A DNA stretch of 37,293 bases from JANNYA01 sp043754435 (GTDB taxonomy: Bacteria > Pseudomonadota > Gammaproteobacteria > Xanthomonadales > SZUA-5): NCBI GenBank assembly GCA_043754435.1, contig JAYUUS010000154.1, positions 1 through 37,293 of the forward strand, written 5' to 3'. The position numbers were made by a program, and so were the translations under genes. Each line of letters starts with the position of its first letter. Within the stretch, counting starts at the first letter, position 1. The notes under the pieces are model-generated. The model was not told the origin of the DNA. It did no database searches and saw only the letters and a program-made list of their open reading frames with translations. This document shows, one piece after another, positions 17,457 through 26,471 of this stretch.

Positions 17457-17990
17457 ATGCTGACGCTGCAAAGCAAAATTGCTGATCCGAAATCCGTCGC
17501 TGCGCAAGACATCGCAGCACAATTGATTTTGGCCTATGAATTACGCGAAAAAAGCCGTCTTTTAGCGACCTTGAGCACCGGCGAAGAAGTCGCAGTTTTC
17601 ACCACACGCGGCTCGGTGATGCGCGACGACGATTTGATGCTGGGTAACGATGGCCGTATCGTGCAAATTGTCGCAGCCGCCGAACCCACCTATAAAGTCG
17701 AATGCAGCAGCGCGTTTGCGCTATTGCGCTGCGCCTTTCATTTAGGCAATCGCCACACGCAGGCACAAGTTGGCGATGGTTTTTTGCGCATTCGGCTCGA
17801 CCCGGTGCTAAAAGACATGCTGCATGGCTTGGGCGCAACGGTACACGAAGAACTTAGCCCTTTTGAGCCAGAAGCTGGTGCCTACGGCGGCGGTCACCAT
17901 CACGGCGATGACGCACATCCGCACAATCTACTGGCACCGATCCCGCTGCGCCAGCGCATTCACCGCCCCTCAGACGTCGCGCGAACTTAA
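17457..17990 (+). CDS. ureE: Urease accessory nickel chaperone UreE
   Basis: The 177-residue protein has an N-terminal peptide-binding domain (ELREKSRLLATLSTGEEVAV, about 23-42) and a ferredoxin-like metal-binding domain with CAFHLGNRHTQ. The C-terminal tail is histidine-rich (GGGHHHGDDAHPHN) and should bind several nickel ions. UreE delivers nickel to the UreG-UreF-UreD-apourease complex. It starts 25 bp after ureC and ends 5 bp before ureF. Confidence 0.95.
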   Translation: MLTLQSKIADPKSVAAQDIAAQLILAYELREKSRLLATLSTGEEVAVFTTRGSVMRDDDLMLGNDGRIVQIVAAAEPTYKVECSSAFALLRCAFHLGNRHTQAQVGDGFLRIRLDPVLKDMLHGLGATVHEELSPFEPEAGAYGGGHHHGDDAHPHNLLAPIPLRQRIHRPSDVART

Positions 17991-17995
17991 GTACA

Positions 17996-18676
17996 ATGCA
18001 ATCCGCCGCCCTGCTGCATCTGCTGCAACTTGCCAGCCCGTCGCTACCTGTGGGTGCTTACAGCTATTCGCAGGCTTTGGAAGTGGCAATCGAAAATCAA
18101 AGCGTGCGCGATGAAAAAAGCGCGCGCGTTTGGATTGTCGAACACCTGCAGCAAGTGCTGGCGCAGTTTGAAGCACCGATCCTGTGGCGCCTACTGGCGG
18201 CGTTTTCGGTGCGTGATGCTGATCGCGTTGGCTACTGGACTGAAGCGTTCATTGCCGCCCGCGATACCGCCGAATTTCGCGCGGAAACAATCCAAATGGG
18301 CTATTCGCTGGCAAAATTGCTGGCAGAGCTCAATATTGCTGACGCGCAATTGCTTAGTATTTTGCAAGATCAGGCAGAAATCCCATTCCCGACCGCCCTA
18401 GCCTGCGCCGCTGTGGCTTTATCAGTGCCACAGGAGTCCGTGCTGCTCGGGGCTTTGTTTTCATGGGCGGAAAATCAGGTGCTGGTGTGCGTAAAGTCGG
18501 TGCCGCTCGGGCAAGTTTCAGGGCAGCGTTTACTGCTATCACTGCGACCTGAATTAGAGCGCGCCGCAATCACCGCGCAGCAGCTGGCAGACAATGAACT
18601 ATCAAACTGGGCACCGGGCCTTTCCATCCTTTCCATGCAGCACGAAGTGCAGTACAGCCGGCTGTATCGCTCCTGA
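17996..18676 (+). CDS. ureF: Urease accessory protein UreF
   Basis: The 226-residue, mostly helical protein begins with the UreF pattern LLHLLQLASPSLPVGAYSYS and contains the SAALLHLL-type N-terminal helix. UreF links UreD to the GTPase UreG and is proposed to gate nickel insertion and carbamylation. Its position between ureE and ureG, 5 bp and 23 bp away, is the normal operon order. Confidence 0.94.
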   Translation: MQSAALLHLLQLASPSLPVGAYSYSQALEVAIENQSVRDEKSARVWIVEHLQQVLAQFEAPILWRLLAAFSVRDADRVGYWTEAFIAARDTAEFRAETIQMGYSLAKLLAELNIADAQLLSILQDQAEIPFPTALACAAVALSVPQESVLLGALFSWAENQVLVCVKSVPLGQVSGQRLLLSLRPELERAAITAQQLADNELSNWAPGLSILSMQHEVQYSRLYRS

Positions 18677-18699
18677 TCGCTCAATAATAATTAAAGACT

Positions 18700-19362
18700 A
18701 TGACAAATGCAGCTTCACCCCAAAAAAATGCTCCAAACCCACTGCGCGTTGGCATTGGTGGCCCGGTAGGTTCCGGCAAAACCGCCTTGTGTGAGTTGCT
18801 GTGCAAGCGCATGCGCGACGATTACCAAATGGCGGTCATTACCAATGACATCTACACCAAAGAAGATATGGAAATTCTGCTGCGTGCCGATGCTTTACCC
18901 GCCGAGCGCCTAATGGGCGTGGAAACTGGCGGCTGCCCGCATACCGCAATTCGTGAAGACGCCTCAATTAATTTAGAAGCGATCGCGCGCATGAGCGCTG
19001 ATTTCCCGGAGCTTGATTTAATCTTGATTGAGTCCGGTGGCGACAATTTGGCCGCCACCTTTAGCCCAGAATTATCCGATCTAACCCTTTATGTAATTGA
19101 TGTCGCAGGCGGTGAAAAAATTCCGCGCAAAGGCGGGCCAGGCATCACCCGCTCGGATCTTTTGATTATCAATAAGACGGATTTAGCGCCGCATGTAGGG
19201 GCGAATTTGGATGTGATGGCCGCAGATGCAAAACGCATGCGCGGCACTCGACCCTTCGTTTTTACTAACTTGCGCACCGGCACGGGGGTTGAGATCGTGG
19301 TGGCTTTTATTCAAAAGCACGGCTTGCTGAATCAACAAGTGCAGGCCGATAAATTTTCTTAA
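18700..19362 (+). CDS. ureG: Urease accessory GTPase UreG
   Basis: The 220-residue SIMIBI-class GTPase has the P-loop GPVGSGKT (about residues 21-28), the metal-binding motif with the conserved Cys-Pro-His (GGCPHTAIREDASIN), the switch ESGGDNLAATF and the base-recognition motif NKTD. It supplies the GTP hydrolysis for nickel insertion into urease, in a complex with UreD and UreF. The N-terminal extension of about 15 residues is short and lacks a His-rich stretch. Confidence 0.97.
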   Translation: MTNAASPQKNAPNPLRVGIGGPVGSGKTALCELLCKRMRDDYQMAVITNDIYTKEDMEILLRADALPAERLMGVETGGCPHTAIREDASINLEAIARMSADFPELDLILIESGGDNLAATFSPELSDLTLYVIDVAGGEKIPRKGGPGITRSDLLIINKTDLAPHVGANLDVMAADAKRMRGTRPFVFTNLRTGTGVEIVVAFIQKHGLLNQQVQADKFS

Positions 19363-19378
19363 ACCCTTGAAGCAAGCT

Positions 19379-19993
19379 ATGCCGCGTTTACTGTTCAAAA
19401 ACTTAACCCGTCTGGTGGCGTCAATTGCACTGCTTGTGCTCGCCCTGCCGGCGTTGGCGCACCCGGATGCCGGTCATGGATCATTTGACCACGGCGTTTT
19501 TTTCACCGGGTTTTTGCATCCATTGACCGGTCTAGATCACCTTTTGGCGATGTTGGCTGTTGGAATTTGGGCCGCGCAAAGCCAAGGCAAAGCGCGCTGG
19601 GCGTTGGTGCTGAGTTTTCCGGTGATGATGATTGTTGGCGCGCTGATCGGCTTGTTCGGCGTGCAGATAGTGGGCGTGGAGTTGACGATTGCGCTATCGG
19701 TTGCGGTTCTAGGCCTATTGATCGCATTCGCGATCACATTACCGACAGCAGTGAGCGCGGCTTTGGTGGCTTTTTTCGCCATTTTCCACGGCTATGCGCA
19801 CGCAACTGAACTGCCAGCGGGCAGTTCAATTTTGGCTTACGCGGCGGGCTTTATGCTTGCGACTGCATTGCTGCATCTTATCGGCCTGAGTTTTGCCTTG
19901 TTGCGGCTGAGCAAGTTCGATTTTATGTTGAGGCGCTTTTCGGGGATGGGCATTGCGACGGCAGGCGGGTTTTTCTTGTTTGGCTTGGCGTAG
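19379..19993 (+). CDS. HupE/UreJ family membrane protein
   Basis: The roughly 204-residue protein starts with a signal-like hydrophobic segment ending PALAHPDAGHG. It then has several transmembrane helices, with the family features HPLTGLDHLLAMLAVGIWAA and FHGYAHATELP. HupE/UreJ proteins are linked to nickel uptake for hydrogenase and urease. Its place 16 bp after ureG supports a role as nickel permease for this urease. The ATG at 19379 is preferred over an in-frame TTG four codons earlier. Confidence 0.9.
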   Translation: MPRLLFKNLTRLVASIALLVLALPALAHPDAGHGSFDHGVFFTGFLHPLTGLDHLLAMLAVGIWAAQSQGKARWALVLSFPVMMIVGALIGLFGVQIVGVELTIALSVAVLGLLIAFAITLPTAVSAALVAFFAIFHGYAHATELPAGSSILAYAAGFMLATALLHLIGLSFALLRLSKFDFMLRRFSGMGIATAGGFFLFGLA

Positions 19994-20061
19994 AGGGTTT
20001 TTCCCATTAACCACCGTCAAATAAAACACGAAGCGACCTTATGAACCCTATGAGCTAACCA

Positions 20062-20499
20062 ATGCCGCGATCAGAAAGCTTTCGGCAGTTACTAACAGAG
20101 TACCAACGGCCGTGGAAATTGTTCGCCTTGTGTGTAGGTCTTGGCCTGCTGATCGTGGGATCGTTTTATTACCAAGCCCCAGATTGGGACATTCCAATCA
20201 GTTTTATCATGGCGTTCTTTGCCTATTTGACAGCGCCTTGGAGCATGCGAGTGCTGGTCGAGCGGCAGTGGAAAAATGTTCCACTGATGTTGTTTTACAC
20301 TTGGTTTACAGTGGACGGATGTTACTGGCTGTATTGGCATTTCAAAGACCCGCAAGCGCTAGCGTTAATGCGTGATGTCAATTTTTTTGCCTCATTATCG
20401 CTGTATGGGATGTGCGGTTTAGTCTGGTATTTTCAGGGAAGCCTCAAGGAATTTTTAGCCGCTTTAAAAAATTTAAGAGCTGTAAAGCCAGTTCGTTGA
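20062..20499 (+). CDS. Small multi-pass membrane protein of unknown function
   Basis: I do not recognise this 145-residue protein. It shows four probable transmembrane helices at about 20-38, 45-65, 72-92 and 106-126, with charged ends (MPRSESFRQ and KNLRAVKPVR). The third helix is rich in aromatic residues. It follows the HupE/UreJ gene by 68 bp on the same strand and may be the last gene of the urease transcript, but nothing in it is specific for nickel or urea. Confidence 0.72.
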   Translation: MPRSESFRQLLTEYQRPWKLFALCVGLGLLIVGSFYYQAPDWDIPISFIMAFFAYLTAPWSMRVLVERQWKNVPLMLFYTWFTVDGCYWLYWHFKDPQALALMRDVNFFASLSLYGMCGLVWYFQGSLKEFLAALKNLRAVKPVR

Positions 20500-20638
20500 A
20501 TGCCCAGCAAGGCCATAGAAAGCCAGAAAACCCCCGTTCGTCAGGCAAACGACCATTCATCGTAAGTCGTGTTCGGTTCGCGCGAATCCAGGCGTTAACT
20601 AATACGCCAATACCGGCCAGGCGCACAGAGAAATCCCA

Positions 20639-22843
20639 ATGCTCATTACTCGCTTTTTTATGTCATCCCGCTGCCCCTTAAGCGCGCGACGCACCTTGAT
20701 ATTGCTGTTACTCGTTCCGGCACTGGCTAACGCGGTGGCAGGGCCCATTTTGTTCGTCACCCAAGTCCCCATCCCCGGCGATGACATCGCGCAATCCACC
20801 GCGACATCGGTATTTGCGACCCATCTTGCCAGCACCGCAGCGGCACCGCGCGGAGGCGATTTAATGTTGCGCGCTGGCAATGGTAGCTTGCGTAATTTGA
20901 CGCTGGAGGCAGGCTTTGGCAACAGCGGCTTTCAGGGTGCCACCTCAATTGCCGTGCGTGACCCAGCGGTACACTTTAGTGGCAGCAAAGCCATTTTTAG
21001 TATGGTCATTGGTGCACCGGCATCGGCAGGAGCGCCTGAAACTGCTATTTGGCAGCTGTATGAAGTGGATTTAAGCCACAACCCGCTGACCGCAGCGGAT
21101 ATTGTGAAGGTTCCTAATCAACCGGCGTTTAATAATATCTATCCCAACTATTTATCCGACGGCACGATTGTGTTTGTCAGTGATCGCCCGCGCAATGGTG
21201 CGGCGATTTTGTACCCTATAAAAGATGAATACCGGGGTCAGTTGAGTAATAGCGGCCTGTGGCGGCTTGATCCCGCAAGCGGCGCCCTCAAGATCCTAGA
21301 ACATACGCCCGGTGGCTCGTTCACACCCTTTGTTGACAGCTTTGGGCGCTTAGTTTCAGTGCGTTGGGATCACTTAATGCGCGATAGCGGTACGGTTGCT
21401 GCGACGATGGCGTTTGATTTTATCAGTGAAGCCAGCAGCACTACACAGCCCTTTGTCGAGCTATTTCCTGAGCCTATTCAATCAGTTGCGGGCAGCGGCG
21501 TGAACGGTTTTGAGATCAATCAACTCTTTCCGTGGATGGTCAATCAAGACGGTACTGGCGAAGAAACCTTAAATCACGTTGGCCGCCACGAACTGCGCGC
21601 CGCGATGAATCGCAGTTTCTCAAACGACGCGAATTTGGTGGTGTTCCAGGCTCCGGTTGGGCGCAAAAACTTAAGCAATTTTTTGCAAATGCGGGAAGAC
21701 CCGACTACACCGGGGCGCTATTTAGGCGTTAATGCACCGGAGTTTGGCACGCACGCATCCGGCCAAATTGTGGCGATCAATGCCGCTAGTTCAGGTGTGT
21801 TGCTCAACGCAAATGCGATGACTGTGCAGCACATCAATAGTTTAAAACTGAGCAATACGCTCAACGTTCCTGCGGAAATTGGCCACTTCCGAGACCCGCT
21901 ACCGCTCTCCGATGGCACATTAATTGCCGCTTTTGCCAACACCTATGCCGCTGAGCCTAGCCCTGCGCCCGCCACACCGAACTATCACTTTCGCCTGAGC
22001 ACGTTAAGTAAAAATGCGAGCGCCGATGGCGATGCGATCAACGGCACGCTGCTGACCCCAGGCTTGAGCAAGACCGTAAGCTATTTTATCGGCAGCACAC
22101 TGGTGACCCAAACCAACGCGGCACTGTGGGAATTACAGCCCGTTGAAGTGATCCCACGCGCCGTGCCACCCACGCGCACTGAACCACCGCTAGCAAGTCC
22201 AGAAACCCTGGCTTTTGCTGCGGTAGGCGTGAATGAAGCCGCGTTTCGCAGCTATCTGCGACAGCAAAATTTGGCGGTGTTAGTGATGCGCAATGTCACC
22301 TCGCGCGACGCGGCTGATCGCCAGCAGCCTTTTAATTTGCATGTGGCGACACCCGGCGGCATCACCACACTAGCAAGCCCAGCCACGGGCGGCACCACTT
22401 ACGATTTGGCCTGGATGCAATTTTTTCAAGCCGATCAAGTGCGCGGTTACGGCGCACCGAACGGCGGCATTGCCGGCCGACGCACTGTACCGCGCTATCT
22501 CAATGATCCACTCAGCGTGATGCTCAATGTGCCAGCATCCGCAGGCGCAAGCGCTGGTTCGACTGATATTGCCGCCGATGGCTCCGTCGCTGCGTTCGTA
22601 CCCGCCCAGCGCGCAATGAGCTGGCAATCCATCAGCCCCAATAACACGCCGGTGGTGCGCGAACGCTACTGGATCGAATTTCAGCCCGGAGAAGTACGCG
22701 CTTGTGACGGTTGCCACGGCAGCAATGTGGCGAATCAAGCCGGCCAGCCACCGCCTAGCAATACGCCACTGGCGCTGATTGCGTTGCTAAACCGCTGGAA
22801 AGTCTTAACGTCTGATGCGATCTTTGCTTCTGGGTTTGAATAA
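20639..22843 (+). CDS. Secreted beta-propeller-like protein with one CxxCH haem site and -GFE tail
   Basis: The 734-residue protein has a long basic and hydrophobic N-terminus (RRTLILLLLVPALANAVAG) that fits a Sec signal. TolB/WD40-like strands such as LSDGTIVFVSDRPRNGA indicate a propeller-like body. Near the end there is a single haem-binding motif, C689-x-x-C692-H693, in EVRACDGCHGSN. Propeller-like domains followed by such a CxxCH remind me of proteins annotated as HzsA-related, but this resemblance was not tested. The protein should be exported and carry one c-type haem, so a redox or electron-transfer role is possible. It ends DAIFASGFE, a tail shared with the next gene. The sequence agaga lies 9 bp or so before the ATG. 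The 139 bp upstream show no clear promoter. Confidence 0.8.
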   Translation: MLITRFFMSSRCPLSARRTLILLLLVPALANAVAGPILFVTQVPIPGDDIAQSTATSVFATHLASTAAAPRGGDLMLRAGNGSLRNLTLEAGFGNSGFQGATSIAVRDPAVHFSGSKAIFSMVIGAPASAGAPETAIWQLYEVDLSHNPLTAADIVKVPNQPAFNNIYPNYLSDGTIVFVSDRPRNGAAILYPIKDEYRGQLSNSGLWRLDPASGALKILEHTPGGSFTPFVDSFGRLVSVRWDHLMRDSGTVAATMAFDFISEASSTTQPFVELFPEPIQSVAGSGVNGFEINQLFPWMVNQDGTGEETLNHVGRHELRAAMNRSFSNDANLVVFQAPVGRKNLSNFLQMREDPTTPGRYLGVNAPEFGTHASGQIVAINAASSGVLLNANAMTVQHINSLKLSNTLNVPAEIGHFRDPLPLSDGTLIAAFANTYAAEPSPAPATPNYHFRLSTLSKNASADGDAINGTLLTPGLSKTVSYFIGSTLVTQTNAALWELQPVEVIPRAVPPTRTEPPLASPETLAFAAVGVNEAAFRSYLRQQNLAVLVMRNVTSRDAADRQQPFNLHVATPGGITTLASPATGGTTYDLAWMQFFQADQVRGYGAPNGGIAGRRTVPRYLNDPLSVMLNVPASAGASAGSTDIAADGSVAAFVPAQRAMSWQSISPNNTPVVRERYWIEFQPGEVRACDGCHGSNVANQAGQPPPSNTPLALIALLNRWKVLTSDAIFASGFE

Positions 22844-22933
22844 TCTAGCTGCAGTGATAGTGAAATCAGCTTCCCGCTTTTGAGAAAGGCGGTTGGGCGT
22901 TACTGCGGATTGCTCTTGTGCATGCCGATCAAT

Positions 22934-22975
22934 AAAAAATGCTCTTGGGCCGCTCAAGCCTAAGCGCATTTTTTT
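22934..22975 (+). terminator. Rho-independent terminator
   Basis: An A-rich arm ending in aaaaatgc pairs with gcattttt, and inside it cttgggc pairs with gcctaag with one G-T wobble around a cgctcaa loop. There is one internal mismatch. The hairpin ends in seven T on the plus strand, 90 bp after the stop of the haem protein. It separates that gene from the next secreted protein. Confidence 0.85.
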
Positions 22976-23078
22976 GGCGAATTTAAGAATTCACGCTCGT
23001 TGCAAAATTTAAGGGTTCGTTTTGGCTTCATTCCAACGTTGAAGTGGATTAACTACCCATAAAAAGAACGAGTTCGAC

Positions 23079-24893
23079 ATGCCAACGATTGTACCGCCAG
23101 CGCGCAAAAGCTTGATGATCGCCCTCACCGTCACGTGCTTTAGCACGCATGCATTCGCAAGCACCTGCATCTGGACCGGTGCCGCCAGTAGCGTATGGTC
23201 TGCGCCACTCAACTGGACCAGCTGTGGCGGCGGCGCACCCGTGAACGGAGATTCGCTGGTGTTTCCCGAATCCGCGACTAACAAGACCAACACGCACGAT
23301 CAAGCCGCATTTTCCAATGCCGCTAGCATCAGCTTCACCGGCACAACTTCGGGCTACGCAGTGTCCGGGACACCACTCAGCATCGCCAGCGGCGGCATAA
23401 ACAACAGCAACACCAGCGGCACCAATCTAATTGCGCTGAATATGAGTTTGAGTGCTGCGCAAAGCTTTACCGGCGCGGCCGGCGCGATGGTGCTTAATGG
23501 CGCGCTGAACCTCGGCGGCCAATCGCTCAAAGTAACCTGGCCAAATGTCGTCGGCGCCTTACCCTGGAGCATCAATAGCGTCATTAGCGGTGCGGGTGCC
23601 ATTGAATGCACCGGCGTTACAGGGGGCGGAGGTGTCGGTTTGACGATGTCTGGGGACAGCACGTTTACCGGTATAGTCGATATCAAAGCGGGCGCTGTAC
23701 GCGTAACCCACGCGCATGCATTTGGCCTCAGCGATGGCAGCCTTGCCAATGGCACCCTGCTTGCCGCAGGCGCTACCTTGGTGCTAGCGCCAAATTTTTC
23801 CATGGGCAATGAAGCACTGAGCATGACTGTGGGCTCAGGTAATAGCGGCAATGGTCAAATGCAATTCGATGGTACCTCGGCTTGGGGTGGCCCGGTCCAG
23901 CTATTGGGCCTGGGTGCAAGTCGAATCATTTCAGCCACGAACAATTCCACGTTAACGTTCAACGGTCAAATCAGCGGCACAGGCGGCGTACAAGTCGGCG
24001 TTGCGCCCTCAGTGGCGGTGAAATTCAGCAACTCGACCAATAACTTTACCGGCGACGTGTTCACGACTGGCGCATCACCAATCCAAGGCGGCATCATTCG
24101 TCTAGGCGGCGATAACGCGATTACCAGCGCTTCAGCAATCCAGCTCTTCGGCTCCTCAACTCTAGACATGAATAACTTTGATGCACAAATTGCGGCCTTG
24201 AGCTGCAACGCCAGCAGCAGCGTTGTTTTCGGCTTCGGCAGTGCACTTAGAACCGGCACCAACAATGCCAGCACGGACTGTGCGGCGGTGCTTTCTGCCA
24301 GTGGCGCAGGTGGCGTGTTAACCAAAGTCGGCAGTGGCGTTTTAACTTTGAGTGGCGCGAGCACCTTTGACGGCGAAATCGATGTCCTAGGCGGCGGTTT
24401 ACAAGTGACGGGCAGCTTGCCAGAGACACCGCAAAACGCAATTTTCGTCAGCAGCGGCCAAAGCGCCACGCTGTTCGGCACCGGCAGCGTCGGTAACGTC
24501 GTTAACGCGGGCAATATTCACGGCGGCACCTTAAATACCCCAGGCATGCTGAGCACCGAGTTTTTAAGCTTTAACGGTGTCGGCGTGATGTCGGCCTTGC
24601 TTGCCAGTGCAAGCAGCTACGATCAACTCAGCGCGAGCAACGTCAATATGGCGTCCAATCCACAGCTCAATCTGGCCTTGATGCCGGGCTTCGCACCGCT
24701 GCCAGGCAGCATTTTTACGCTCATTATTAATCGCGGTGGTGCAGGCGTTGGCGGCACGTTCCAAAATCTTGCGGAAGGTGCAACGCTGTCAACGAACAGC
24801 GCGTTGTTTATGGTCAGCTACCTCGGCGGCACTGGCAATGACGTGACGTTAACGACCTTGAATGACAGCTTGCTTGTGAATGGCTTTGAGTGA
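23079..24893 (+). CDS. Secreted autotransporter-type beta-strand-repeat protein with -GFE tail, no barrel
   Basis: The 604-residue protein has a signal peptide (about 1-28, ending THAFA-ST) and a Gly/Ser/Asn-rich body. Repeats such as GGVLTKVGSGVLTLSGASTF resemble the autotransporter-associated beta-strand repeat. Such repeats build right-handed beta-helices in surface proteins. No C-terminal outer-membrane barrel is present: the protein stops at DSLLVNGFE. It may therefore leave the cell by another route or be anchored through this tail. Two early cysteines (STCIWTG and TSCGGG) could form a disulphide. The gene has its own transcription unit after the terminator at 22934-22975. An adhesin or matrix role is inference. 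Confidence 0.82.
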   Translation: MPTIVPPARKSLMIALTVTCFSTHAFASTCIWTGAASSVWSAPLNWTSCGGGAPVNGDSLVFPESATNKTNTHDQAAFSNAASISFTGTTSGYAVSGTPLSIASGGINNSNTSGTNLIALNMSLSAAQSFTGAAGAMVLNGALNLGGQSLKVTWPNVVGALPWSINSVISGAGAIECTGVTGGGGVGLTMSGDSTFTGIVDIKAGAVRVTHAHAFGLSDGSLANGTLLAAGATLVLAPNFSMGNEALSMTVGSGNSGNGQMQFDGTSAWGGPVQLLGLGASRIISATNNSTLTFNGQISGTGGVQVGVAPSVAVKFSNSTNNFTGDVFTTGASPIQGGIIRLGGDNAITSASAIQLFGSSTLDMNNFDAQIAALSCNASSSVVFGFGSALRTGTNNASTDCAAVLSASGAGGVLTKVGSGVLTLSGASTFDGEIDVLGGGLQVTGSLPETPQNAIFVSSGQSATLFGTGSVGNVVNAGNIHGGTLNTPGMLSTEFLSFNGVGVMSALLASASSYDQLSASNVNMASNPQLNLALMPGFAPLPGSIFTLIINRGGAGVGGTFQNLAEGATLSTNSALFMVSYLGGTGNDVTLTTLNDSLLVNGFE

Positions 24894-24961
24894 TCATGTT
24901 GACGAAGTTGCGGCGAGCTAGCTGACGCATTGAGTGCGCGAACTGCGTCAATTCAACCTAG

Positions 24962-25104
24962 AAAACTCAGTTGGACGTGCCCGAGTGTGCTTTTTTCGGC
25001 TAGGCCGGCGAGGTCTTGTCCCCCATTGGGTGCGGTTCGAAAAAGCCCAGAAATCCATACTCAGCATAATTTTTCTAGCGCGTGAGCGCGGTCAACTGAG
25101 TTTT
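24962..25104. repeat. 12-bp perfect inverted repeat bounding a 143-bp element
   Basis: The sequence aaaactcagttg at 24962-24973 is repeated exactly inverted as caactgagtttt at 25093-25104, with 119 bp between. It fills most of the gap between two convergent genes. The right arm is followed by T residues, so it might help terminate transcription, but the loop is very long. It may be a small non-autonomous mobile element; no flanking target duplication is clear. Confidence 0.6.
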
Positions 25105-25117
25105 TTACGTTCAACAA

Positions 25118-26299
25118 CTATCGACGAAACCAAACGCCTGGATCCACCGGCTTACCGCGCTGACGCAGCTCAAAATATAGCCCCGGCCCCAGCGCCTCAA
25201 TTTGGCCGCTGGTGGCAATGACGGTGCCGGCATCGATCCAGTCACCTTCGGCTTTCAGCACGCTTTCGCACTGCCCGTAAAGGCTGAGGTAGCCATCGCC
25301 GTGATCAATAATAATCAGAAGGCCAAAGCCGCGCAGCCAATCGCTAAAGGCCACGCGCCCGCCCGCGACTGCGCGCACTTGGGAGCCAAGGGGTGCGGCC
25401 AGCACAATGCCGGTTGCGGCGCGGCCATTTTCGGTGAGTGCGCCGAAATTGCTTAATTGTGCTGCCGCACCCTCCAGCGGGCTTGCCAGCGTACCTTTGA
25501 GCCGGGCAAACGCACCCGCGTTGGGGAGTATTTTTGGGATATCGCTCAACAAATCGCTCAGACGATTGAGCAAATCATTGAGACGCTCCTGATCCGCGCT
25601 TAGCTCGCTTAAGCGCGCTTCGCCGGTTTGTAGTTCTAAAGCAAGCTTTGCTAGCAATACGCTGCGCGCTGCGCGCTTCTCGCTTAAATTTTTAGCGTTT
25701 TCCGCCTCATCCGCGATCAAGCCATTGAGCTCAATTTGTTTATTGGCCATCTGCTCACGCAATTGTGCTGAGGCGCTGAGGTTAGACTGGATATTTTGAA
25801 TCGCACTAATCCGCGCCTGATTCACATAGGTGTGATAAGCCAAAACGCGCCCAATTTTGGCAACTTTTTCTTGGCTAAGCGCCAGTTTTACCTGCTCTAG
25901 CTGACCAATCGCATAGGCCGAGCGCAGCAGCCGCGCCAACACGTCGCGCTCGCGCGTTAGGCTGGTATTGAGCTGGGCTTCTTGCTGGGTCAGGGCCTCC
26001 AACTCCAGCGCACTATTGCGCAGGCGTAAGTTCAACTCAATTACCGCCCGCGCCGAGGTAGCAATCGCCAGTTCAGCGCTGCGCAAATCATTGGCCGCAC
26101 TATCGCGTTCACTTGATTTGGCGCTGAGCACAGCATTGACGGCCGCAATTTCACGCCGCAAAGCACTCAAGCGCTCACGCACCTCGGCGCTATCGGCTTT
26201 GCCGATATTGGTTTCGCCATGCGCCCAGCCTGTCAGCCAAAACAAAGATAAAAAGACAATCAGTAATGGCTTGAATTTTTCGCTACGAGAAGCGTTCAT
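25118..26299 (-). CDS. envC: EnvC-type murein hydrolase activator (degenerate LytM/M23)
   Basis: The 393-residue protein has a signal peptide (about 1-28), a long coiled coil (about 35-260, rich in Ala, Leu, Glu and Arg heptads) and a C-terminal LytM domain (about 290-393). In an active M23 peptidase the last zinc site reads HxH; here it is GLYFELR. The histidine after the conserved LY is Q (LYGQ). These losses match EnvC, which does not cut murein itself but activates septal amidases such as AmiA and AmiB through FtsEX during division. It lies downstream of gpmI on the same strand, an arrangement I know from gammaproteobacteria. Confidence 0.9.
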   Translation of the reverse strand: MNASRSEKFKPLLIVFLSLFWLTGWAHGETNIGKADSAEVRERLSALRREIAAVNAVLSAKSSERDSAANDLRSAELAIATSARAVIELNLRLRNSALELEALTQQEAQLNTSLTRERDVLARLLRSAYAIGQLEQVKLALSQEKVAKIGRVLAYHTYVNQARISAIQNIQSNLSASAQLREQMANKQIELNGLIADEAENAKNLSEKRAARSVLLAKLALELQTGEARLSELSADQERLNDLLNRLSDLLSDIPKILPNAGAFARLKGTLASPLEGAAAQLSNFGALTENGRAATGIVLAAPLGSQVRAVAGGRVAFSDWLRGFGLLIIIDHGDGYLSLYGQCESVLKAEGDWIDAGTVIATSGQIEALGPGLYFELRQRGKPVDPGVWFRR

Positions 26300-26348
26300 C
26301 CTGAGTTATCCGTTTTAAAGAGCAAAACTGCACACAATCCATGAACCT

Positions 26349-26419
26349 CGTCTTTGCGAGCGCAGCGAAGCGATCTAGCTTTAAACGACAAGATTGCTTC
26401 ACTGCGTTCGCAATGACGA
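26349..26419. repeat. Dispersed inverted repeat between envC and gpmI
   Basis: The left arm cgtctttgcgagcgcagcga and the right arm (agattgcttcactgcgttcg, then caatgacga) form an imperfect inverted repeat of about 71 bp. This type of unit is a common intergenic repeat in proteobacteria. It lies in the 172-bp gap between gpmI and envC and could affect mRNA stability of the cotranscribed pair. Confidence 0.75.
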
Positions 26420-26471
26420 ATCTTAGGCGGTTCAGGGAGAGAATTCCGTTCGCTTTGAAACGCGCATCAAG

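Noticed and set aside
23354..24514. Long minus-strand frames opposite the beta-strand-repeat gene
   Set aside because: Low-complexity Ala/Pro/Leu translations mirror the Gly/Ser/Asn repeats of the sense gene; no start context or family features.
24923..24950. tgacgca/tgcgtca hairpin after the beta-strand-repeat gene
   Set aside because: The 7-bp stem has a long loop and no T tract, so a terminator call is not supported.
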